DNA of 64,000 nucleotides, taken from positions 62,001-126,000 of the forward strand of contig NZ_JAMBOG010000007.1 in the NCBI RefSeq assembly GCF_023715525.1, read 5' to 3'. Shown piece by piece: positions 56,578 to 64,000 of the stretch. The first letter of the stretch is position 1; each line of letters opens with the position of its first letter. A program made the translations under genes and the position numbers. Source of the stretch: Kocuria rosea. GTDB taxonomy: Bacteria > Actinomycetota > Actinomycetes > Actinomycetales > Micrococcaceae. The notes under the pieces are model-generated. The model was not told the origin of the DNA. It saw nothing but the letters and a program-made list of their open reading frames with translations, and made no database searches.

Positions 56578-57201
56578 ATGGCAACTCAGACCGTCAACGT
56601 CGACCTGCCCGCCGAGATCTTCGACGTCCAGACCAACGTGCCGCTGCTGCACCAGGTCGTCGTCGCTCAGCTGGCCGCGGCCCGCCAGGGCACGCACAAG
56701 ACCAAGAACCGCGCCGAGGTCTCCGGCGCCGGCCGCAAGCCCTTCAAGCAGAAGGGCACCGGCCGCGCCCGCCAGGGCTCGATCCGCGCCCCGCACATGA
56801 CCGGCGGTGGCGTCGTGCACGGCCCGACCCCGCGCGACTACAGCCAGCGCACCCCCAAGAAGATGAAGGCCGCCGCCCTGCGCGGTGCCCTGTCCGACCG
56901 GGCGCGCAACAACCGCATCCACGTCGTGGAGTCCATCGTCGAGGGCACCGTCCCGAACACGAAGGCCGCCCAGGCGACGCTGCGCGGGCTGACCGACCGC
57001 AAGAACCTGCTGGTCGTCCTGGCCCGCACGGACGACGCGGCCGCCCTGTCGATCCGCAACCTGGCCGACGTCCACACCATCTACGCGGACCAGCTCAACA
57101 CGTACGACGTGCTGGTCTCCGACGACGTGGTCTTCACCCGGGCCGCCTACGAGTCCTTCGTGGCCGCGGCCAGCAAGAAGAAGCAGGAGGACGCCAAGTG
57201 A
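56578..57201 (+). CDS. rplD: 50S ribosomal protein L4
   Basis: A 207-residue tunnel-wall protein. The extended loop [20 protein letters not shown], where macrolide-resistance changes arise, appears wild type. AAGGGAG precedes ATG 56578. The stop overlaps the rplW GTG. Confidence 0.97.
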   Translation: MATQTVNVDLPAEIFDVQTNVPLLHQVVVAQLAAARQGTHKTKNRAEVSGAGRKPFKQKGTGRARQGSIRAPHMTGGGVVHGPTPRDYSQRTPKKMKAAALRGALSDRARNNRIHVVESIVEGTVPNTKAAQATLRGLTDRKNLLVVLARTDDAAALSIRNLADVHTIYADQLNTYDVLVSDDVVFTRAAYESFVAAASKKKQEDAK

Positions 57202-57503
57202 GCGCGACCAGCATCAAGGACCCCCGCGACGTCATCATCGCCCCCGTCGTCTCGGAGAAGTCCTACGGGCTCATCGACGAGGGTCGCTACACGTTCTTCG
57301 TGGCGACCGACGCGAACAAGACCGAGATCAAGTACGCCGTCGAGCAGGTCTTCGGCGTCAAGGTCGAGTCCGTGAACACCATCAACCGTGCCGGCAAGCG
57401 GAAGCGCACGCGCTTCGGCTGGGGTCAGCGCAAGGGCACCAAGCGTGCCGTTGTGACCCTCAAGGAAGGCACCATCGACATCTTCGGCGGTCCGCTCGCC
57501 TGA
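57198..57503 (+). CDS. rplW: 50S ribosomal protein L23
   Basis: A 101-residue tunnel-exit protein, docking site for trigger factor and SRP. It has [20 protein letters not shown] and the loop [20 protein letters not shown]. The start is GTG 57198, overlapping the rplD stop by four bases. Confidence 0.96.
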   Translation: MSATSIKDPRDVIIAPVVSEKSYGLIDEGRYTFFVATDANKTEIKYAVEQVFGVKVESVNTINRAGKRKRTRFGWGQRKGTKRAVVTLKEGTIDIFGGPLA

Positions 57504-57534
57504 GCGGAGACCACTTTAACGAGGAACTGACACC

Positions 57535-58374
<840 letters not shown>

Positions 58375-58386
58375 GGAGCCTGACAC

Positions 58387-58668
58387 ATGCCACGCAGCCT
58401 GAAGAAGGGCCCTTTCGTCGATCAGCACCTTTTCCTGAAGGTCGCCAAGGAGAACGACAAGGGCACCAAGAACGTCATCAAGACGTGGTCCCGCCGCTCG
58501 ATGATCGTCCCCGACATGCTCGGGCACACGATCGCCGTGCACGACGGACGCAAGCACATCCCCGTGTTCATCACCGAGTCGATGGTCGGGCACAAGCTCG
58601 GCGAGTTCGCTCCCACGCGGACCTTCCGCGGCCATGTGAAGGACGACAAGAAGGGCAAGCGCCGCTGA
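58387..58668 (+). CDS. rpsS: 30S ribosomal protein S19
   Basis: A 93-residue head protein. [14 protein letters not shown] at the start and [14 protein letters not shown] at the end are intact. AAGGAG precedes ATG 58387. Confidence 0.97.
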   Translation: MPRSLKKGPFVDQHLFLKVAKENDKGTKNVIKTWSRRSMIVPDMLGHTIAVHDGRKHIPVFITESMVGHKLGEFAPTRTFRGHVKDDKKGKRR

Positions 58669-58721
58669 TCCTCACGGATCGCGCAGCGTGAGCACTTCGA
58701 GAAGACGAGAGAAGGAAAGCA

Positions 58722-59087
58722 ATGGAAGCCAAGGCATCTGCGCGCTACATCCGCGTGACGCCTATGAAGGCCCGGCGCGTCGTCAACCTGATTCGTGGCC
58801 AACAGGCGAATGAGGCTCTGGCGATTCTGAAGTTCGCCCCCCAGGGCGCTTCGGAGCCGGTGTTCAAGGTCCTCCAGTCGGCCGTCGCCAACGCGCGGCA
58901 GCTGGCGGACCGTGACGGCCGGCCGTTCAAGGAGGAGGAGCTCTTCGTGAGCGAGGCCTTCGTCGACGAGGGCCCGACCATGAAGCGGTTCCAGCCGCGT
59001 GCCCAGGGGCGCGCCTTCCGCATCAACAAGCGCACGAGCCACATCACCGTGATCGTGGCGACCCCGGAGATCGAGGAGGTCCGCTAA
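58722..59087 (+). CDS. rplV: 50S ribosomal protein L22
   Basis: A 121-residue tunnel protein with [20 protein letters not shown] and the beta-hairpin [28 protein letters not shown] precedes ATG 58722. Its TAA stop is directly followed by the rpsC GTG with no gap. Confidence 0.97.
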   Translation: MEAKASARYIRVTPMKARRVVNLIRGQQANEALAILKFAPQGASEPVFKVLQSAVANARQLADRDGRPFKEEELFVSEAFVDEGPTMKRFQPRAQGRAFRINKRTSHITVIVATPEIEEVR

Positions 59088-59936
59088 GTGGGACAGAAGA
59101 TCAACCCGCACGGGTTCCGGCTGGGCATCACCACCGACCACGTGTCGCACTGGTACGCGGACTCCACCAAGGAGGGCCAGCGCTACAAGGACTACGTCCG
59201 CGAGGACGTGAAGATCCGCCAGCTCATGTCCACGGGCATGGAGCGCGCCGGCATCTCCAAGGTCGAGATCGAGCGCACCCGTGACCGCGTGCGGGTGGAC
59301 ATCCACACCGCCCGCCCGGGCATCGTCATCGGCCGCCGCGGCGCCGAGGCCGACCGCATCCGCGGCGAGCTCGAGAAGCTCACCGGCAAGCAGATCCAGC
59401 TGAACATCCTCGAGGTCAAGAACCCCGAGATCGACGCCCAGCTGGTCGCGCAGGGTGTCGCCGAGCAGCTCGCCTCCCGCGTGGCGTTCCGCCGCGCCAT
59501 GAAGAAGGCCATCCAGTCGGCGCAGCGCGCCGGCGCCAAGGGCATCCGGATCCAGTGCTCCGGCCGCCTCGGCGGGGCCGAGATGAGCCGCTCGGAGTTC
59601 TACCGCGAAGGCCGTGTGCCCCTGCACACCCTGCGCGCGAACATCGACTACGGGTTCTTCGAGGCCAAGACCACCTTCGGCCGCATCGGCGTGAAGGTCT
59701 GGATCTACAAGGGCGACCTCACCTCGAAGGAACTGGCGGCCCAGCAGGCCGCCGCCCCGTCCCGTGGCCGCGGCGGCGACCGCGACCGCCGCGGCGGCCC
59801 CGGGGAGCGCCGCGGCGGCGCCGGTGAGCGCCGTCGCACCGACCGTAACGACCGTGGCGGGCGCCGTGAGCGTCCCGACGCCACCGCCTCGCAGGCCCCG
59901 GCCGCCGAGGCGACCAACGCAGAGGGTGGTAAGTAA
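59088..59936 (+). CDS. rpsC: 30S ribosomal protein S3
   Basis: A 282-residue mRNA-entry protein. The KH domain carries [20 protein letters not shown] and the C-terminal domain [20 protein letters not shown]. Residues about 218-282 are an Arg/Gly/Asp-rich disordered tail longer than the E. coli form, as in other actinobacteria. The start is GTG 59088. Its stop abuts the rplP ATG. Confidence 0.97.
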   Translation: MGQKINPHGFRLGITTDHVSHWYADSTKEGQRYKDYVREDVKIRQLMSTGMERAGISKVEIERTRDRVRVDIHTARPGIVIGRRGAEADRIRGELEKLTGKQIQLNILEVKNPEIDAQLVAQGVAEQLASRVAFRRAMKKAIQSAQRAGAKGIRIQCSGRLGGAEMSRSEFYREGRVPLHTLRANIDYGFFEAKTTFGRIGVKVWIYKGDLTSKELAAQQAAAPSRGRGGDRDRRGGPGERRGGAGERRRTDRNDRGGRRERPDATASQAPAAEATNAEGGK

Positions 59937-60353
59937 ATGCTCATCCCACGTCGTGTGAAGTACCGCAAGCAGCACCACCCCAAGCGGTCCGGTGCTGCCA
60001 AGGGCGGCACCACCGTCGCCTTCGGCGAGTGGGGCATCCAGGCGCTCACGCCGGCCTACGTGACGAACCGTCAGATCGAGGCCGCCCGTATCGCCATGAC
60101 CCGCCACATCAAGCGTGGCGGCAAGGTCTGGATCAACATCTACCCGGACCGTCCCCTGACCAAGAAGCCCGCCGAGACCCGCATGGGTTCCGGTAAGGGC
60201 TCGCCCGAATGGTGGGTCGCCAACGTCAAGCCCGGCCGCGTGATGTTCGAGCTCTCCGGTGTCTCCGAAGAGGTCGCACGCGAGGCCCTGCGCCTGGCGA
60301 TCCACAAGCTCCCGATGAAGGCACGTATCGTGCGTCGCGAAGGTGGTGAATGA
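59937..60353 (+). CDS. rplP: 50S ribosomal protein L16
   Basis: A 138-residue protein near the A and P sites. It has [40 protein letters not shown] and [23 protein letters not shown] 59937 directly follows the rpsC stop. Confidence 0.97.
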   Translation: MLIPRRVKYRKQHHPKRSGAAKGGTTVAFGEWGIQALTPAYVTNRQIEAARIAMTRHIKRGGKVWINIYPDRPLTKKPAETRMGSGKGSPEWWVANVKPGRVMFELSGVSEEVAREALRLAIHKLPMKARIVRREGGE

Positions 60354-60355
60354 GA

Positions 60356-60631
60356 ATGGCTGTTGGATCCAAGGATCTGAACATCGAGAACCTCGCGGCC
60401 CTCGACAACGACTCTCTGGGTGAGGCGCTGCGCAAGGCCAAGGAGGAGCTGTTCAACCTCCGCTTCCAGTCCGCAACCGGTCAGCTCGAGAACAACGGCC
60501 GCCTCAAGGCCGTCAAGCGCGACATCGCCCGCATCTACACGGTGCTGCGCGAGCGCGAGCTCGGCATCCGGCCCCAGGCCGAGTCCGCCGAGACGACCGC
60601 CGAGAACACCTCCGAGGAGGACGCCAAGTGA
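60356..60631 (+). CDS. rpmC: 50S ribosomal protein L29
   Basis: A 91-residue version of L29 (the family core is about 65), with [20 protein letters not shown] and an acidic C-terminal extension. Two ATGs are possible: 60350, inside the rplP stop, and 60356. I prefer 60356 because AGGTGG lies nine bases upstream. The stop overlaps rpsQ (GTGA). Confidence 0.94.
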   Translation: MAVGSKDLNIENLAALDNDSLGEALRKAKEELFNLRFQSATGQLENNGRLKAVKRDIARIYTVLRERELGIRPQAESAETTAENTSEEDAK

Positions 60632-60918
60632 CCGAGCAGATCAACACCGGCGCCGAGCAGGCCGCCGAGCGCGGTGACCGCAAGACCCGCCGCGGCTACG
60701 TGGTCTCCGACAAGATGGACAAGACCGTCGTCGTCCAGCTGCAGGACAACGTCAAGCACGCCCTGTACGGCAAGGTCATCCGCCGCTCGTCGAAGGTCAA
60801 GGCCCACGACGAGGCCAACACGGCCGGCGTCGGCGACCTCGTCCTGATCTCCGAGACCCGTCCGCTGTCCGCCACCAAGCGGTGGCGGATCGTGGAGATC
60901 ATCGAGAAGGCCAAGTAG
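60628..60918 (+). CDS. rpsQ: 30S ribosomal protein S17
   Basis: A 96-residue primary 16S rRNA-binding protein with [20 protein letters not shown] and [20 protein letters not shown]. The start is GTG 60628, overlapping rpmC. It ends the S10 operon: a terminator and a new promoter follow before rplN. Confidence 0.96.
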   Translation: MTEQINTGAEQAAERGDRKTRRGYVVSDKMDKTVVVQLQDNVKHALYGKVIRRSSKVKAHDEANTAGVGDLVLISETRPLSATKRWRIVEIIEKAK

Positions 60919-60967
60919 GCCAAGCAGGACAAGCAGGCGGCTCCGGCCCCGCTGGAACCGCCCCGGC

Positions 60968-61005
60968 ACGACGGCCCGCTCCTCCTCCGAGGGGCGGGCC
61001 GTCGT
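60968..61005 (+). terminator. Intrinsic terminator after rpsQ
   Basis: ACGACGGCCCGC (60968-60979) pairs perfectly with GCGGGCCGTCGT (60994-61005), a 12-bp stem with a 14-base loop. It separates the S10 and spc operons. Confidence 0.75.
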
Positions 61006-61041
61006 CCGTTGCCGGCCGCGCACAGGCCCTCCGGTCTGTGC

Positions 61042-61047
61042 TAGGCT
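61042..61047 (+). promoter_or_regulatory. Probable -10 of the spc operon promoter
   Basis: TAGGCT, the same hexamer as at rpsL, 247 bases before rplN. No good -35 is visible. The intervening leader has no credible gene. Confidence 0.45.
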
Positions 61048-61293
61048 GGTGAGCTTGTATGGGCCAATTCGTCTGCCCGTACGACCCACAGCTCTTCGTG
61101 CCAGCGCATAATGACCGCGTGCAGGGCGCCCCCGTGCCACCTGGTGGCGGGTTCAGATGCTCCTGGCATGGAGGGCTGGGCCCGGTCCGGCGTGCGACGC
61201 CGGGGGAGGGCACATCATCCGACAAGCTGTTCCGCAAGGCCCGCACCGTGCTCTCGATCGGTGTTGGAACCGGCGTGACGACAGGAGTAATCA

Positions 61294-61662
61294 GTGATTC
61301 AGCAGGAGTCGCGACTGAAGGTCGCCGACAACACGGGTGCGAAGGAAATCCTGACCATCCGCGTTCTCGGTGGATCCGGACGTCGCTACGCAGGCATCGG
61401 CGACATCATCGTCGCCACCGTCAAGGACGCGATCCCGGGCGGGAACGTCAAGAAGGGCGACGTGGTCAAGGCCGTCATCGTCCGTACCAAGAAGGAGCGC
61501 CGTCGTCCGGACGGCTCCTACATCAAGTTCGACGAGAACGCCGCAGTGATCCTGAAGAACGACGGGGACCCCCGTGGCACTCGCATCTTCGGCCCCGTGG
61601 GCCGCGAGCTGCGCGACAAGAAGTTCATGAAGATCATCTCGCTGGCTCCGGAGGTGCTCTGA
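61294..61662 (+). CDS. rplN: 50S ribosomal protein L14
   Basis: A 122-residue interface protein, the exact family length. It has [20 protein letters not shown] and [20 protein letters not shown]. The start is GTG 61294 with AGGAG upstream. First gene of the spc operon. Confidence 0.97.
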   Translation: MIQQESRLKVADNTGAKEILTIRVLGGSGRRYAGIGDIIVATVKDAIPGGNVKKGDVVKAVIVRTKKERRRPDGSYIKFDENAAVILKNDGDPRGTRIFGPVGRELRDKKFMKIISLAPEVL

Positions 61663-61664
61663 CC

Positions 61665-62009
61665 ATGGCGAAGTTCAAGATCAAGACCGGTGACCTGGTG
61701 CAGGTCATCTCGGGCAGCAAGGACAACAAGGGCAAGCAGGGCAAGGTCCTGCGCGTGTTCCCGGAGACGTCCCGCGTGCTCGTCGAGGGCATCAACGTCG
61801 TGACCCGCCACCGCAAGGCCTCCATGCAGGGCGAGGCCGGCGGCATCGAGAAGGTCGAGGCCCCGATCCACGTGTCCAACGTGGCGCTCGTGGACCCGGA
61901 GACCAAGAAGCCGACCCGCGTCGGCTACCGCACCGAGACCGTGGAGCGCGACGGGCGCCAGAAGACCGTCCGCGTCCGCGTCTCCAAGAGCACCGGCAAG
62001 GACCTGTGA
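61665..62009 (+). CDS. rplX: 50S ribosomal protein L24
   Basis: A 114-residue assembly initiator with a KOW motif ([20 protein letters not shown]). It starts at ATG 61665, two bases after the rplN stop. Its TGA shares one base with the rplE ATG. Confidence 0.97.
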   Translation: MAKFKIKTGDLVQVISGSKDNKGKQGKVLRVFPETSRVLVEGINVVTRHRKASMQGEAGGIEKVEAPIHVSNVALVDPETKKPTRVGYRTETVERDGRQKTVRVRVSKSTGKDL

Positions 62010-62578
62010 TGAGCGAAACCACCGAGATCAGCGTGTCCCCGCGCTTCAAGGCCAAGTACCAGGAGACCGTCGTTCCCGCGCTGCAGGAGCAGTTCTCCTA
62101 CGCCAACGTCATGGAGATCCCGCGCGTCGTCAAGGTCGTCGTGAACATGGGTGTCGGTGACGCCGCCAAGGACTCCAAGCTCATCGACGGCGCCGTGCGC
62201 GACCTCACCGCGATCACCGGCCAGAAGCCGCTCGTGACCCGGGCCAAGAAGTCCATCGCGCAGTTCAAGCTGCGCGAGGGCATGCCGATCGGCGCGCACA
62301 CCACGCTGCGCGGCGACCGCATGTGGGAGTTCCTCGACCGCCTGGTGACCCTGGCCCTGCCGCGCATCCGCGACTTCCGCGGTCTGTCCGACCGCCAGTT
62401 CGACGGCAACGGCAACTACACCTTCGGCCTCACCGAGCAGTCCATGTTCCACGAGATCGACCAGGACCGGATCGACCGCGTCCGCGGCATGGACATCACG
62501 GTGGTCACCACCGCGAAGACCGACGACGAGGGCCGTGCGCTGCTGAAGGCGCTCGGGTTCCCCTTCAAGACCAACTAA
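62009..62578 (+). CDS. rplE: 50S ribosomal protein L5
   Basis: A 189-residue 5S rRNA-binding protein with [20 protein letters not shown] and [23 protein letters not shown] 62009 overlaps the rplX stop (TGATG). The 79 bases after it hold no S14 gene; rpsH follows directly. Confidence 0.97.
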   Translation: MSETTEISVSPRFKAKYQETVVPALQEQFSYANVMEIPRVVKVVVNMGVGDAAKDSKLIDGAVRDLTAITGQKPLVTRAKKSIAQFKLREGMPIGAHTTLRGDRMWEFLDRLVTLALPRIRDFRGLSDRQFDGNGNYTFGLTEQSMFHEIDQDRIDRVRGMDITVVTTAKTDDEGRALLKALGFPFKTN

Positions 62579-62657
62579 TCCTGCTACGTTCCAGGTCCGC
62601 ACCGAGCGCCCCCGGCGCCGGCGGAAACCGGGACGAGGAAGGGCACGTGCCCCCAAA

Positions 62658-63056
62658 ATGACAATGACAGATCCTGTTGCGGACATGCTGACGCGTCTGC
62701 GCAACGCCAACTCCGCCTACCACGACTCCGTGAGCATGCCGTACTCCAAGCTCAAGGCCCGCGTGGCGGACATCCTCAAGGCCGAGGGCTACATCGCGGA
62801 CTGGACGGAGGCGCCGGCCGAGGTCGGCAAGACCCTCACCCTGTCCCTGAAGTTCGGCCCCAACCGTGAGCGCTCGATCGCGGGCGTCCGGCGCATCTCC
62901 AAGCCGGGCCTGCGCGTCTACGCCAAGTCCACCAACCTCCCCAAGGTTCTGGGCGGCCTGGGCATCGCCATCCTGTCCACCTCCTCCGGGCTGCTGACCG
63001 ACAAGCAGGCCGCGAAGAAGGGCGTGGGCGGCGAAGTCCTCGCGTACGTCTGGTAA
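62658..63056 (+). CDS. rpsH: 30S ribosomal protein S8
   Basis: A 132-residue protein that binds helix 21 of 16S rRNA and represses spc operon translation in E. coli. It has [20 protein letters not shown] and the C-terminal [20 protein letters not shown]. It starts at ATG 62658; ATG 62664 is an alternative giving two fewer residues. Confidence 0.96.
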   Translation: MTMTDPVADMLTRLRNANSAYHDSVSMPYSKLKARVADILKAEGYIADWTEAPAEVGKTLTLSLKFGPNRERSIAGVRRISKPGLRVYAKSTNLPKVLGGLGIAILSTSSGLLTDKQAAKKGVGGEVLAYVW

Positions 63057-63079
63057 CCCGGAACAGAAAGGAAGAGAAC

Positions 63080-63616
63080 ATGTCACGTATCGGACGTCTC
63101 CCCATCTCTGTGCCGGCCGGTGTGGAGGTCACGGTCGACGGCAACGTCGTCGCCGTCAAGGGCGCCAAGGGCGAGCTGCGGCACACCGTCGCCAGCCCCA
63201 TCGCCGTGGTGCTGGAGGACAGCACCCTCACGGTCACCCGGCCGAACGACGAGCGGGAGTCCCGCTCGCTGCACGGCCTCACCCGCACCCTGATCGCCAA
63301 CATGATCCAGGGCGTCACGCAGGGCTACAGCAAGGGCCTCGAGATCGTGGGCACCGGCTACCGCGTGGCGGCCAAGGGCCAGGACCTCGAGTTCGCCCTC
63401 GGCTACAGCCACCCGATCACCTTCAAGGCCCCGGACGGCATCTCGTTCACGGTCGAGGGCGTCAACCGGCTGACCGTCAACGGCATCGACAAGCAGCAGG
63501 TCGGCGAGGTCGCCGCGAACATCCGCAAGCTGCGTGCCCCCGAGCCCTACAAGGGCAAGGGCGTGCGGTACGCCGGCGAGCAGATCCGCCGCAAGGCCGG
63601 AAAGGCTGGTAAGTAA
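63080..63616 (+). CDS. rplF: 50S ribosomal protein L6
   Basis: A 178-residue protein near the sarcin-ricin loop. It has [20 protein letters not shown] and the C-terminal rRNA-binding [29 protein letters not shown] precedes ATG 63080. Confidence 0.97.
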   Translation: MSRIGRLPISVPAGVEVTVDGNVVAVKGAKGELRHTVASPIAVVLEDSTLTVTRPNDERESRSLHGLTRTLIANMIQGVTQGYSKGLEIVGTGYRVAAKGQDLEFALGYSHPITFKAPDGISFTVEGVNRLTVNGIDKQQVGEVAANIRKLRAPEPYKGKGVRYAGEQIRRKAGKAGK

Positions 63617-63618
63617 TC

Positions 63619-63990
63619 ATGGCTCTGAAGATCAAGGGCAAGTCCAAGGCTGCCGCCCGCAGCCGCCGCCACGTGCGCGTGCGCAAGCACCTCACCGGCA
63701 CCGCGGCCCGCCCGCGCCTGGTGGTCAACCGCTCGGCCCGCCACATGTTCGTCCAGGTCGTCGACGACACCAAGGGTGTCACCGTCGCCTCGGCGTCCAC
63801 CATGGAGGCCGACCTGCGCGGCGCCGACGCGGACAAGACCGCGAAGGCGAAGCGCGTGGGCGAGCTCGTGGCCGAGCGCGCCAAGGCCGCCGGTGTCGAG
63901 GCCGTCGTGTTCGACCGCGGCGGCAACAAGTACCACGGTCGCGTGGCGGCCGTCGCCGACGGCGCCCGCGAGGGAGGTCTGGCACTGTGA
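63619..63990 (+). CDS. rplR: 50S ribosomal protein L18
   Basis: A 123-residue 5S rRNA-binding protein with a basic N-terminus ([20 protein letters not shown]) and [20 protein letters not shown] at the end. ATG 63619 is two bases after rplF. The stop overlaps the next GTG. Confidence 0.97.
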   Translation: MALKIKGKSKAAARSRRHVRVRKHLTGTAARPRLVVNRSARHMFVQVVDDTKGVTVASASTMEADLRGADADKTAKAKRVGELVAERAKAAGVEAVVFDRGGNKYHGRVAAVADGAREGGLAL

Positions 63991-64000
63991 GCGAGCAGAA
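63987..64000 (+). CDS. rpsE: Start of 30S ribosomal protein S5 (cut by window end)
   Basis: Only GTG 63987 and four codons are visible, overlapping the rplR stop by four bases (GTGA). The assignment rests on the invariant L18-S5 order of the spc operon, not on the sequence itself. Confidence 0.6.

Overview
This window is a contiguous piece of chromosome from a high-GC actinobacterium. The most likely group is Micrococcaceae, with Kocuria or a close relative as best guess. The reasons are very high GC with GTG, TTG and ATGA-coupled starts, a mycothiol synthase gene, an orphan GlnR regulator, actinobacterial RpoB/RpoC and S12, and a spc operon without an S14 gene between L5 and S8, an arrangement I recall being described for Micrococcus luteus. 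No insertion sequence, prophage, integrase or CRISPR array was seen.

Layout. 0-3.5 kb: DEAD-box helicase, a truncated sensor-kinase remnant and a frameshifted small membrane-anchored protein. 3.5-7.6 kb: tRNA-Thr and tRNA-Met, a hadA/hadB-like dehydratase pair, an MFS permease, murB and a PGPGW membrane protein. 7.6-16.1 kb, minus strand: GntR regulator, asd, an acetyltransferase, thyA-dfrA, mutT1-like hydrolase with ppk1, and mshD with glnR. 16.3-22.5 kb: membrane proteins, nitrobindin-like protein, YgfZ, then pfkA, ppk2, a small membrane protein and an aspartate aminotransferase. 22.8-28.1 kb: tRNA-Trp, secE, nusG, rplK-rplA, a two-domain GNAT protein, then the L10 leader with rplJ-rplL. 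28.2-32.5 kb: a tandem glycine riboswitch controlling gcvP-gcvT. 32.5-40.3 kb: rpoB-rpoC. 40.3-50.4 kb: a complete 4-hydroxybenzoate/protocatechuate catabolic cluster (IclR regulator, pobA, pcaHGBDCFI and a pcaJ-pcaR fusion). 50.4-64 kb: rpsL-rpsG-fusA-tuf, the S10 operon and the start of the spc operon, running off the end at rpsE.

How it fits together. Most of the window is core information processing (transcription, ribosome, elongation factors) with metabolic genes between. The accessory part is the ten-kilobase aromatic cluster lodged between rpoC and rpsL. PobA makes protocatechuate, PcaHG opens the ring, PcaB, PcaC and PcaD convert the product to beta-ketoadipate, PcaIJ adds CoA and PcaF yields succinyl-CoA and acetyl-CoA.

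The most striking feature is that the CoA-transferase subunit PcaJ runs in frame, without a stop, into an IclR-family regulator (PcaR-like). The enzyme that consumes beta-ketoadipate is thus joined to the type of regulator that in Pseudomonas putida senses beta-ketoadipate. The regulator keeps its own ribosome binding site and ATG inside the fused gene, so both a fusion and a free regulator could be made.

Other points of interest are the glycine riboswitch, the L10 attenuator, likely leaderless promoters with identical geometry at murB, asd and a 35-residue membrane protein, and relics of the mycobacterial tRNA-Thr/tRNA-Met/hadAB/tRNA-Trp/secE gene order split by about 16 kb.
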